Shown here: positions 1 to 9,000 of the stretch, piece after piece
Position numbering within the stretch: the first letter of the stretch is position 1
Layout: every line of letters starts with the position of its first letter
From: Rhizobium sp. FKL33
Lineage (GTDB): Bacteria; Pseudomonadota; Alphaproteobacteria; Rhizobiales; Rhizobiaceae
DNA length: 64,000 nucleotides
Direction: 5' to 3'
NCBI RefSeq assembly: GCF_005222915.1
Contig: NZ_STFX01000054.1
Location: 107,166 to 171,165, forward strand
Program-made: the position numbers and the translations under genes
The notes under the pieces: model-generated
Told to the model about the DNA's origin: nothing
Databases searched by the model: none
Seen by the model: only the letters and a program-made list of their open reading frames with translations

Positions 1-644
1 TGAAGATGACGCCGTCCGAGACGACCGCGATCATCCAGGGCTTCGGCAATGTCGGCTCCTATGCGGCGATCGAACTTGCGCGCCAGGGCGTGAAGATCAT
101 CGGCGTCTCCGACCACACCGCCTGCTATCTCGACCGCAAGGGCCTCGACGTCGACGCGCTGATCGCGCATACCGCGCAGCACGGATCGCTGAAGGGCTAT
201 TCGAGCGAAGCCCTGTTCGATCCGAACCAGTTGCTCGTCCAGCCCTGCGACATTCTCGTGCCGGCGGCGATCGAACGGGTGATCGACGCAGACGTCGCGG
301 CCAAGCTGAAGTGCCGCATTCTCGCCGAGGCCGCCAACGGCCCGACGACGCCGGAAGCCGACGCCGTGCTCGACCAGCGTCGCGACGAAATCTTCGTCAT
401 ACCGGACATTCTGTGCAATTCCGGCGGCGTCATCGTCAGCTATTTCGAATGGGTGCAGGATCTGCAGCAGCTGTTCTGGAAGCGGCACGAAGTCCTCGAC
501 CGCCTGCGCGGCCTGCTCGACGACGCCTTCCAGCGGGTCATCGCGCGCGTGGAGAAGGACAGCATCTCCCATCGCGTCGCGGCCATGGCGATCGGCGTCG
601 ACAAGGTCGCTCAGGCCAAGGAGACTCGCGGCCTGTTCCCCTGA
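1..644 (+). CDS. Glu/Leu/Phe/Val dehydrogenase, C-terminal part (cut by left edge)
   Basis: This is the NAD(P)-binding half of an amino-acid dehydrogenase of the glutamate dehydrogenase family, which interconverts glutamate and 2-oxoglutarate plus ammonia. The frame is open to the left edge, so the gene starts outside the window; the first internal ATG is at 6. The Rossmann motif GFGNVG lies near the start, followed by NGPTTPEAD and ILCNSGGVIVSYFEW, which are typical of the C-terminal domain. A strong terminator follows at once. The family call is firm. Glutamate rather than leucine or phenylalanine specificity is inferred, because the substrate-binding N-terminal domain is not in view. Confidence 0.9.
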   Translation, partial: KMTPSETTAIIQGFGNVGSYAAIELARQGVKIIGVSDHTACYLDRKGLDVDALIAHTAQHGSLKGYSSEALFDPNQLLVQPCDILVPAAIERVIDADVAAKLKCRILAEAANGPTTPEADAVLDQRRDEIFVIPDILCNSGGVIVSYFEWVQDLQQLFWKRHEVLDRLRGLLDDAFQRVIARVEKDSISHRVAAMAIGVDKVAQAKETRGLFP

Positions 645-665
645 GAAACAACGCCATTTCACGCG

Positions 666-701
666 AAAGGCCGCGACGGTTCGCCCGTCGCGGCCTTTTT
701 C
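666..701 (+). terminator. Rho-independent terminator after the dehydrogenase
   Basis: A 13-bp perfect stem (666-678 with 686-698, sequence AAAGGCCGCGACG and its complement) with a 7-nt loop ends in a run of T. The stem begins with AAA, so it may also stop the convergent phosphoesterase gene. Confidence 0.85.
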
Positions 702-717
702 ATTCGGGGTCAGTCGA

Positions 718-1572
718 TCAGAAAGCCGCCCGCGCTGCGACTTCCATCTTGGGCTTGGGCGCGGTCAGGAGCTTGATCGGCACGAGCGGGCTAGCCTCGG
801 AATTCGGCTTCTCCACCTTGTTCCAGCGCACCAGCTCCATCGTGCCGTCGTAATTCTCGATGATGGCGGTGCAGCTTTCGACCCAGTCGCCGGTGTTGAT
901 GTATTTGACGCCGCCGATATCCTCGATCACCGCGTGGTGGATATGGCCGCAGATGACGCCGTCGACCTGGTGGCGGCGGGCCTCCTCGGCGACGACATTC
1001 TGGAATTCGCCGATGAAATTGACGGCGCGCTTGACCTGAAGCTTCGCCCAGGCGGAAAACGACCAGTAAGGCAGGCCGAGGCGACGGCGGACCTTGGCGA
1101 TCAGCACATTGAGCGCGATCGCCATGTCATAGGCCCAGTCGCCGAGATGGGCGATGAACTTGGCGTTGCGCACCACCACGTCGAATTCGTCGCCATGCAG
1201 CACGAGATAGCGCTTGCCGTCGGCGGCCTCGTGAATGATGCTCTTCTCGACCTCGATGCCGCCGAAATGGATGCCGGGATAATCGCGCATGAAGGCGTCG
1301 TGATTGCCGGGGATATAGATGATGCGGGCGCCCTTGCGCGCCTTGCGCAGCAGCTTCTGGACCACGTCGTTACAATTCTGCGGCCAATGCCAGTTGCGCT
1401 TCAGCCGCCAGCCGTCGACGATGTCGCCGACCAGCACGATGGTCTGGGCTTCGTGAACGCGGAGGAAATCGAGCAGGAAATCCGCTTTCGCCGCCTTGGA
1501 GCCGAGATGGATGTCGGAGAGAAACAGGGTGCGCACGCGGCGGGTATTGAGAGTATCTGTATCTTGGGACAT
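718..1572 (-). CDS. LpxH-like UDP-2,3-diacylglucosamine diphosphatase / metallophosphoesterase
   Basis: A 284-residue calcineurin-like metallophosphoesterase with the full set of metal-binding blocks: LSDIHLGSK (D and H ligands), GDIVDGW, GNHD, LHGDEFD and CGHIHHA. Members annotated as UDP-2,3-diacylglucosamine diphosphatase remove UMP in lipid A synthesis. Alphaproteobacteria generally use the unrelated LpxI within the lpxD-fabZ-lpxA-lpxB cluster, so this stand-alone copy may have another phosphoester substrate. The start at 1572 has a GAGG ribosome site 7 bases upstream. No lpx gene lies nearby. The fold is certain and the substrate uncertain. Confidence 0.8.
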   Translation of the reverse strand: MSQDTDTLNTRRVRTLFLSDIHLGSKAAKADFLLDFLRVHEAQTIVLVGDIVDGWRLKRNWHWPQNCNDVVQKLLRKARKGARIIYIPGNHDAFMRDYPGIHFGGIEVEKSIIHEAADGKRYLVLHGDEFDVVVRNAKFIAHLGDWAYDMAIALNVLIAKVRRRLGLPYWSFSAWAKLQVKRAVNFIGEFQNVVAEEARRHQVDGVICGHIHHAVIEDIGGVKYINTGDWVESCTAIIENYDGTMELVRWNKVEKPNSEASPLVPIKLLTAPKPKMEVAARAAF

Positions 1573-1703
1573 GACATCGCCTCACGATTTTTCCGTGCCT
1601 CTCGAAAAGCAGAGTCCTGTTTCACCATTATGACAGGAGGGCCGGCAGCCGGATCGTTAAGCCCGCATTCATGTTTTTCGGCGAATGATCGCGGGTCTGG
1701 GAC

Positions 1704-2819
1704 ATGAAATCCACAAACAAGGTGCGTCGCGCGGTCATGACATCACGCCTGATCCTGACTGTCGTGCTGGCGAGCCTCGCCCTGCCCGGCGCGGCGTTCG
1801 CCTCGGATATCTGCGATCGGCTGAGCTTCGATCTCGCCACGCTTTCGGGACGCCAGAACCCGGTCGCCGAGAGCCTCAAATACGCCCGCGCCATCAATGA
1901 CCAGAAAACGTCGCTGCGCGCGCTCGCGGTCGCGCTCCGGGAGAAAGGCTGTTCCTCCGGCAGCATCCTGACCGTGGGCGGCGAAACGGACGCAGCCTGT
2001 TCCGAGCTTGAGGACAAGCAGGCGCGAATGCGCCGCAACCTGTCCATCCTGGAAAGCAAGCGCATCTCGCTTCTGTCCGACGCCGAGGATCGGGCGCGGG
2101 ATCGACGCCGGATCGAGGACGAACTCGACGCCTATGACTGCAACAGCGCGCCGCAACTGGTCAGCACCCCCGGCGAGACGGACGAGCCCCTGGTGCAGGA
2201 CGCGCCCGGCGGCATGGAGATCATCCGCGCGCCGCAAAGCGAACCAGACCCCGCCAGCAACGGCTTCGTCGATCTCGGCGGCGCCGGCGACAATGGCGGG
2301 CTGGTGACGCTCTGCGTGCGCACCTGCGACGGCGCCTATTTCCCGATTTCGTCGCGCGCCTCGAGCTTCAATTTCCAGCGCGACGCGCAGGTCTGCTCGA
2401 TGATGTGCCCGGGCCGAGAAACGGAACTGTTCTACCACAGCATCGCCAGCGAGAGCACGGAGATGCGCTCGGCGGTGTCGGGTGAAGACTATGCGGGCCA
2501 ATCCTATGCCTGGCGCTTCCGCACCCAACCGAAGACAGCCGAATGCGGCTGCAATTTCTCGCTCTACTACAAGGAAATGCTGCGGCGGGAGGCGATCGTT
2601 TCAGGCAAGGCGCTGCCGAAAAAGCCGGCCGACTCCATCGTCTGGGTCAAGCCGCAATTGCGGGGCGGGCTCGCGCAGGTGGATGCGAAGAGCGCGCCGG
2701 CCGTCGAACGGCCCTACACGCCCGATCCGAAAATCCGTCTGATCGGCCCTGCCTTCCTGCCCGACGATCGCGCCATCGATTTCCGCAATCCCGCACAAGC
2801 GGAAAAAGACGCCGGATAA
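1704..2819 (+). CDS. DUF2865 domain secreted protein
   Basis: A 371-residue exported protein. The N-terminus has a basic segment, a hydrophobic stretch and an AFA-like cleavage site (about residues 1-33), which looks like a Sec signal peptide. Residues about 75-150 are charged and probably helical. The centre carries the cysteine-containing DUF2865 core, with LCVRTCDGAYFPIS followed by QVCSMMCPG, ending in a CGCNFSLYY segment. The paired cysteines suggest disulfides in the periplasm. An internal ATG at 1737 would shorten the signal peptide and is a possible alternative start. The function of DUF2865 is unknown to me. Confidence 0.75.
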   Translation: MKSTNKVRRAVMTSRLILTVVLASLALPGAAFASDICDRLSFDLATLSGRQNPVAESLKYARAINDQKTSLRALAVALREKGCSSGSILTVGGETDAACSELEDKQARMRRNLSILESKRISLLSDAEDRARDRRRIEDELDAYDCNSAPQLVSTPGETDEPLVQDAPGGMEIIRAPQSEPDPASNGFVDLGGAGDNGGLVTLCVRTCDGAYFPISSRASSFNFQRDAQVCSMMCPGRETELFYHSIASESTEMRSAVSGEDYAGQSYAWRFRTQPKTAECGCNFSLYYKEMLRREAIVSGKALPKKPADSIVWVKPQLRGGLAQVDAKSAPAVERPYTPDPKIRLIGPAFLPDDRAIDFRNPAQAEKDAG

Positions 2820-2893
2820 AACCTGCGGTCAAGGTTCTATCCAGCTTGCTCCTCCACTACAGTCGCGACAGAGAATCGCTGGGGCGGACGGGC

Positions 2894-4087
2894 ATGAATC
2901 AACAGGTCATCATTCATTGGGGAATTTCGAGCTTCTTCGGCTGGGGCGTCTATGGCCTGAACCTCGCGCTCAACTGGGCGGGGGATTCCGGCATCGAAGC
3001 CCGCACCTCCTTCCCTTACAATCCCGATCAGGTGGTGGTCGATCCGCTGCGCCGGCTGGCGCTGCGCGGTTTCGAATATAATTCCCGTCAGTTCGTGTCG
3101 CAGCTCAAGCCGTTCGAAGGCAAAGCGGCCAATGTCGAGGCGACGCTGCTCGCGGCGCTCGGCAATGACTTCTCGATGAGCAAGGGGCCGCACAACACAG
3201 AAATCCACGGCAAACCGACCATCGGCGTGGTGTTCTTCGAAATCCCGCAGCTGTCGGCCGAGACGCTGGCGCGGGCCAAACGCTTCCCGCTGATCGTCTG
3301 CGGCTCGACCTGGAATGAGGACATCCTGCGCGCCTACGGACTGACCAATGTCACCACGGTGATCCAGGGCATCGATCCGACCCTGTTCCATCCCGCCCAG
3401 CGGCAGGGCGTGCTGTCGGATCGCTTCATGGTGTTTTCCGGCGGCAAGCTGGAATTGCGCAAGGGTCAGGATCTGGTGATGGCCGGCTTCGCGCGCTTCG
3501 CCAAGCGCCATCCCGAGGCGCTGCTCGTCACCGCCTGGCATAGCCCCTGGCCGCAATTCGCCCGCACGCTCGACCGTTCCGGCAAAGCCGCGCCCCTGCC
3601 CTTCGGCGCTGACAACAAGCCCGACCTCGCCGCCTGGGCCCGCGCCAACGGGCTTGCGGAAACACAGTTCCTCGATCTCGGCGCGGTGCCGAATGCGCTG
3701 ATGCCTCCGATCCTGCGGGAGATGGACGTGGCGCTGTTCCCCAACCGCTCCGAAGGCGGCACCAATCTGGTGGCCATGGAAGCCATGGCCTGCGGCGTGC
3801 CGACCATTCTTTCGGCCAATACAGGCCATCTCGACCTGATCGATGGCAAGAACTGCTATGCGCTGGAAACGCAAGCCAGCGTGTCGGGCGAAGGCGCCGG
3901 CGTCGGCTCGGTTTCCGGCTGGGGCGAAAGCAGCGTCGACGAAATCGAGGATTCGCTCGAGCGCGCCTGGCGCGACCGCAATGACGCCCGCCGTCGCGGC
4001 GAACGCGGCGCGGCCAAGCTCGGCGGCTATTCCTGGTCGCGCACGGCCGAGCAGATGCGCAAGATCGTCCTGACAAACCGGGCCTGA
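2894..4087 (+). CDS. Glycosyltransferase, GT4-like (GT-B fold)
   Basis: A 397-residue glycosyltransferase. The N-terminal segment IIHWGISSFFGWGVYGLNLAL resembles the acceptor domain of GT-B enzymes. The C-terminal half has the donor-site pattern FSGGKLELRKGQD, then FPNRSEGGTNLVAMEAMACGVPTI, which is the usual E-x7-E type motif of GT4 enzymes. The open frame extends upstream, but ATG 2894 begins the recognisable domain. It sits 15 bp upstream of the YqaA-type gene in the same direction and faces the TPR/GT9 genes. It is likely to act in cytoplasmic synthesis of a surface glycan or on a protein; donor and acceptor are unknown. Confidence 0.8.
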   Translation: MNQQVIIHWGISSFFGWGVYGLNLALNWAGDSGIEARTSFPYNPDQVVVDPLRRLALRGFEYNSRQFVSQLKPFEGKAANVEATLLAALGNDFSMSKGPHNTEIHGKPTIGVVFFEIPQLSAETLARAKRFPLIVCGSTWNEDILRAYGLTNVTTVIQGIDPTLFHPAQRQGVLSDRFMVFSGGKLELRKGQDLVMAGFARFAKRHPEALLVTAWHSPWPQFARTLDRSGKAAPLPFGADNKPDLAAWARANGLAETQFLDLGAVPNALMPPILREMDVALFPNRSEGGTNLVAMEAMACGVPTILSANTGHLDLIDGKNCYALETQASVSGEGAGVGSVSGWGESSVDEIEDSLERAWRDRNDARRRGERGAAKLGGYSWSRTAEQMRKIVLTNRA

Positions 4088-4101
4088 GGCGGACATCGCC
4101 G

Positions 4102-4536
4102 ATGGATATCGCGGTCTATGGCGGCCTGTTTCTCGCCGCCTTCGGGGCCGCGACCCTTCTGCCGATGCAATCGGAGGCGCTGCTGGCGGGACTGCTGATC
4201 GCCGGGGGCCATCATACCCTTATGCTGATTGCGGCGGCGAGCCTCGGCAATATTCTCGGATCTCTCGTCAATTGGGCGCTCGGCCGCGGCATTGAGCGCT
4301 TCGGCGGCCGGCGCTGGTTTCCGGCAAGCCAGGCGCAGCTCGACCGCGCCGCGCTCTGGTACCGCAAATACGGCCGCTACAGCCTGCTTCTGAGCTGGGT
4401 TCCCATCATCGGCGATCCCATTACGCTGATCGCCGGCGTGTTGCGCGAACCGTTCCTGCCGTTCCTGATCCTGGTGTCGATCGCCAAGATCGGGCGTTAT
4501 CTCGTTGTCGCGGCCATCGCGCTCAACTGGGCCTGA
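4102..4536 (+). CDS. YqaA-type small DedA/VTT-family membrane protein
   Basis: A 144-residue inner-membrane protein with several hydrophobic segments. The signature region GNILGSLVNWALGRG and RYSLLLSWVPIIGDPITLIAGVLREPF match the YqaA branch of the DedA/SNARE-associated (VTT) superfamily. DedA relatives are linked to lipid-carrier flipping and membrane homeostasis, but the role of the YqaA branch is not settled. It follows the glycosyltransferase by 15 bp and probably shares its transcript. Its 3' end overlaps the convergent TPR gene by 14 bp. Confidence 0.75.
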   Translation: MDIAVYGGLFLAAFGAATLLPMQSEALLAGLLIAGGHHTLMLIAAASLGNILGSLVNWALGRGIERFGGRRWFPASQAQLDRAALWYRKYGRYSLLLSWVPIIGDPITLIAGVLREPFLPFLILVSIAKIGRYLVVAAIALNWA

Positions 4537-6049
4537 GCATCGCTTCCGCGCGCGCGGCGGCGCGGGCGATCACCGGCGCATAATTTTCTCCAGCGCTTTG
4601 ACGCTCGAGCCGCATTGCCGGATACCAGGGCGTCGTCTCGCCCGCCACCTGCCATCGCCAATCCGGAACGGCCCGCAGGAGCGCAATGGCGGGACGGCCG
4701 AGCGCGCCGGCGAGATGCAAGGGCGCGGTGCAGACGGAGACGACGAGGTCGAGATTGGCCATGATCGCGGCGGTGTCGACAAAGGCGTCAGGGCCGGAAT
4801 CCGCATCGGGACCGGGATGCTCCAGAAGATAGCTCACGCCCCGGACGCGCCAGCCGGTTCCGAAATCGGTCGGCTCGAGGTCTTCGCGGTCGAGCTTCTG
4901 CAGCGCGATCAGGCGCGCATCAGTGATGGAGGCGAAAGGAGTGAGGTCCTCGGGCGACGACAGGCTCCTGCCCTTCTCCGCCGGCGAATTGGGATTGCCC
5001 TTCCAGACGAGACCGATCATGGGACGACCATCGGCCTTCGAACGCGCCCTCCATGCGGCTGTCGCTTCGGCCGGCGCGGTCAAATGCGCTGCCATCCGGG
5101 GCACGGCGCCGAGGGTCAGCTTCAACCTGTGCGGCAGACTGAGGAGCGCCGTGTGATAATCGCCGTCGGACGCGCCGTGAGTTCCCGTCACCTTGATCGG
5201 AAAGGGCAGCGACTTCATCAGCACTGCAAGCTTTTCGGGAACGTGAAACACGACGTCACCGCCCAGTGACGCAACAAGTCCGAGAAGCCGGGCGAACTGG
5301 ATCGTATCCCCGAGCCCCTGCTCGCCATGCACGATGATGCGCTTGCCCGAAAGCGGCTCGCCCTGCCATTCGGGAATGTTGCGATAGCTCGGGCGATCCT
5401 TGAAATCGGCGGTCTTCCACCGCCATTCATACTCACGGAAACCATTGGCGAAATCGCCGAGCCGCATCAATGCGAGGCCGAGATTGTAATGGCCTTCCGG
5501 TGACTGAGGCCACAGCGCGGTCGCGCTGCGGAGCAATCCGATCCCTTCGAGCGAGCGACCTGTGTCGACGAGCAGATTGCCGAGATTGTGCATGGCGATC
5601 TTATAGCTCGGCTCCACGGCCAGAGACTGCCGATAGCACTGTTCGGCCTCCACGAGATCGCCGGTCTTTGCGAGCGCAATCGCCAGATTGCAAAGAGTTT
5701 GCGCAGAAACCGGCCCAAGTTCATGCGCCTTGCGATAGGATGAAATGGCGTCCTCGAAACGCTCCGCATCGGTCAGCGCATTGCCGCGATTGAACCAGAA
5801 ATCCGACCGCGCCGGCTGCATTTCGGCGAGCTCGTCAAAAATCTGCAATGCTTGGTCCAGCCGCCCGGACTGCCTCAACGCGGAGGCCATCAACGCCTGC
5901 GCATCGAAATGGCCGCGATTCCAAGCGAGGACTTCGCGATAGATCGCGATGGCGCCCGCATAATCATGACGCCTGTGTAGATCCACGGCGCTGGTAAGCC
6001 GCGCCTGCACATCCTGTTCGCTCATCATCTGTCGGGGTTGCGCCGTCAT
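4523..6049 (-). CDS. TPR protein with C-terminal GT9-like (heptosyltransferase-type) domain
   Basis: A 508-residue protein: TPR units in about residues 15-220, then a GT9-like domain starting at GEQGLGDTIQFARLLG (about residue 236) with IGLVWKGNPNS and LDLVVSVCTAPLHLAGALGRP (about residue 437), ending in WYPAMRLERQ. The architecture equals one module of the neighbouring 1677-residue protein. At the position where GT9 enzymes usually have (S/V)DT, this protein has CT, so an aspartate seen in two sister modules is a cysteine here. The start at 6049 has a perfect GAGGAGG ribosome site 5 bases upstream; the gene begins 11 bp after the upstream stop, so the two are surely co-transcribed. It could glycosylate a protein or glycan; no substrate is known. 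Confidence 0.8.
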   Translation of the reverse strand: MTAQPRQMMSEQDVQARLTSAVDLHRRHDYAGAIAIYREVLAWNRGHFDAQALMASALRQSGRLDQALQIFDELAEMQPARSDFWFNRGNALTDAERFEDAISSYRKAHELGPVSAQTLCNLAIALAKTGDLVEAEQCYRQSLAVEPSYKIAMHNLGNLLVDTGRSLEGIGLLRSATALWPQSPEGHYNLGLALMRLGDFANGFREYEWRWKTADFKDRPSYRNIPEWQGEPLSGKRIIVHGEQGLGDTIQFARLLGLVASLGGDVVFHVPEKLAVLMKSLPFPIKVTGTHGASDGDYHTALLSLPHRLKLTLGAVPRMAAHLTAPAEATAAWRARSKADGRPMIGLVWKGNPNSPAEKGRSLSSPEDLTPFASITDARLIALQKLDREDLEPTDFGTGWRVRGVSYLLEHPGPDADSGPDAFVDTAAIMANLDLVVSVCTAPLHLAGALGRPAIALLRAVPDWRWQVAGETTPWYPAMRLERQSAGENYAPVIARAAARAEAMLRPS

Positions 6050-6059
6050 CGATCCCTCC

Positions 6060-9000
6060 TCAACGCTCCGCCACCACCGCGGCAAGCCGTTCGGCCGCAG
6101 GGAGAACGGCGCTTGCCCAATCCCCGACGCTCTTTTGCCGGAACAATGTCAGAGACGGATACCACGGACTATCGGATCGCTCGTTCAGCCAGCGCCAGTC
6201 AGCATGATATTTCAACAGGCCGAAGGTCGGCACGCCCAGGCTGGCGGCCAGATGCAGGGTGGCCGTGCAGGAGGAGACGACAAGATCGAGCGCCAATATG
6301 GCGGCGGCCGTCTCGGCGAAATCGCCGAGATCCTGCCCCGGAACCAGCATCGAGCGGGCGAAGTCGCAGGACGCGATCTGATCCAGCCCATCGGTTTTCT
6401 GCAGGCTCACGAAACGGACGCCGGGCGCTGCGAAAAGCGGTTCAAGAGACGACAATGGCGGAGAGCGGCCGGCGTCGGCTCTGGCCTTGGGATTGCCCTG
6501 CCAGATCAGGCCGATATTCATGGCATCGCCGGCGAAGCGGCTCTTCCAGGCCGCCACACGGGCCGGATCGATGTTGAAGACCGGCGGCGGCGGCACAGTG
6601 TCGACCGTTGTTCCGAACACCAGCGGCAAGCTCAGGATCGGCACTTCCAGATCCATCTGCGGACGCTGACGGCCCTGCTCGATGATCACCACATTGGGAC
6701 CGAAATCGATGGTCCGGAACAGAGTGAGAAGCGGCCCCCTCATTTCCAGCACCAGCTTGCCCACCCGGCGCGCCGCTTCCGAGACGAAGCGGATAAACTG
6801 GATATTGTCGCCGAAGCCCTGCTCGCCATGCACCAGCAGCACTTTTTCGGGCGCCGGCGAACCGTCCCACCGGGGAACGCTGAAATCGCGCTTGCGCATC
6901 TCCTTGCTGCCCCAGCGCGCCTCGTAATCGAGGAAGCCGCCGGGAAAATCGCCGGCGAACAATTTGGCGTGGGCGTGATCGAGAATCAGATCGAGATCCT
7001 CGCCGTCGAGCGAACGAGCGATTTCGAAGGCCGCGAGCGACTCAGCAGGCCGATGCAGATCCCGCATCGCATTGCCGATGCCGCGATGGGCCTTGGACAG
7101 TTTCGGCTTGAGTTTGATCGCGGCGCGATACTGTTCAACGGCCTCCTCAAAGCGGGTCTCGTCGCGGAGAATATTGCCGTAGGACAGATAGGCTTCCGCC
7201 GTCGGCTTGATGGCGATGGCGCGCGACAAGAGGGTCATGGCCTGCTGCGGCCGGTTCAAGCGACGAAGCGCGATGGAGTAGTTGGTCAGAAATTCCGGCG
7301 AATTCTCGCCTTCGCGCTCCGCCTCGCGGAAGAGCACCGCAGCCTGGGCGTTGCGGTCCTGATGGAGCGCGCTGACGCCGAGCATATGCAGGGCGCTCGG
7401 GCGCAGCTTCTTATAGCCCAGCACGCTGGCGAACCCCTTCTGCGCGCCGGTGAAATCGTTTCTGCGCTGCGCCTCATGGGCGGCGTTGTAAGCCGCGAGC
7501 GGATCGAACGGCTTGATCTCCCCGGGCGTCGACGGCGCGGAGACGCGGCGTTGCGAGAGATCGCCGGAGACGAGCCTCTGAAGCGCTTCGGTCACGCGTC
7601 CCATCACGGCGGCGAAAGGCTTGGGCTCAACCTCCCCCGCATAACGGCGGAAAAGACGGGTTTCCGGATACCAGGGGCTATCGGAACGCTCTCTCAGCCA
7701 GCGCCATTCGGGATGCGCTTTCAAGATCACCCAGCAAGGACGGCCAAGCGCGCCCGCAAGATGGGCGACGGCAGTGTCCGAGGTGACGATGAGATCGAGA
7801 TTCATCATCATGGCGGCTGTGTCGGCGAACGCTTCCTTGCCGGAATCGTAGTCCGGGCCGGGGCGCTCCACCTCAAACAACCCGTCGAGCGCATCGATCT
7901 GTTCTTCACCCTTGCCCTTCTGCAAAGCGATCAGGCGAACGCCGGGGACCTTCGCCAGCGGCTCAAGCGCCGTCAACGGATAAGAACGGCCCTTGTCGAC
8001 CTTGGGGTCGGGATTGCCCTGCCAGACGATGCCGACGCGGAAGCCGGGCTTCTCGGCAAGCCATTCGGCCCATTTCGTCACCCGTTCGGGATCGGCGGTG
8101 AAATAGCTGTCGCGCGACGGAATCGTTTCGAGCCGCATGCCGGTCAGTCCGGGCATGCTCATCATATAGGCCATGGCGTCGGTCTTGGGCAGTTTGTCGC
8201 CATCGCCGAACACGCCGTCGACGCCCGGCACGGTTTTCAGAAGATGTCCGATCACCGAGCGGCAGGCGATGTAGACCTTTGCGGCGCCGCGTTCCTTGAA
8301 CCAGGTCGCATAGCGGCAGAACTGGAAGGCGTCGCCGAAGCCCTGCTCGGCCATCATCAGAATTTTAAGGCCCTTGGGATCGCCGCCGGTCCAGAGCGGC
8401 ACGCGCGGGCGATTGGCCATCAGCCCGAGCTTTTCGGACTTCAGCCGCCATTCGTAATGCTGCAGACCGCGTTCGTAATCGCCCTCGTTCAGGAGCGCCA
8501 TGCCGAGCGCCAGATGCGCATCGGCGTAACCCGGACGCACATTGATGGCGGTCATGAAGGCGCGCTTGGCCGCTTCGTCGTCGTCGCCTTCCATTTCGGC
8601 GATGCCGAGATTGTTCCAGCCTTCGGCATGTTTGGGATCAATGGCGACGGCGCGGCGCTGATAATAAAGCGAGAGGCCGAGTTCGCCATGGTTGCGCTCG
8701 TAGACGCCGAGATTGGACAGCGCATCGGTGTTTTTGGGATCGAGGAAGGACGCCTGCTCCCAGGCCTCCGCCGCCGCCCGGAATTTTTCCGCCGTATTCA
8801 GCGTGGCGCCGAGCTGCACCCAGAGCTTGGCGTTTTCCGGTTCGAGATCGACCGCCCGGCGCATGGCGCGTTCGGCTTCGACATGATTGCCCATGTCGGC
8901 ATAGACCGAAGACAGCGCCGTGAGCACCGTCGTCGACTTGGGCTCGCGTTTGGCCACAGCCTCCAGCCTAGCCAGCGCTTCGGCATGTTTCCCCTCCCCG

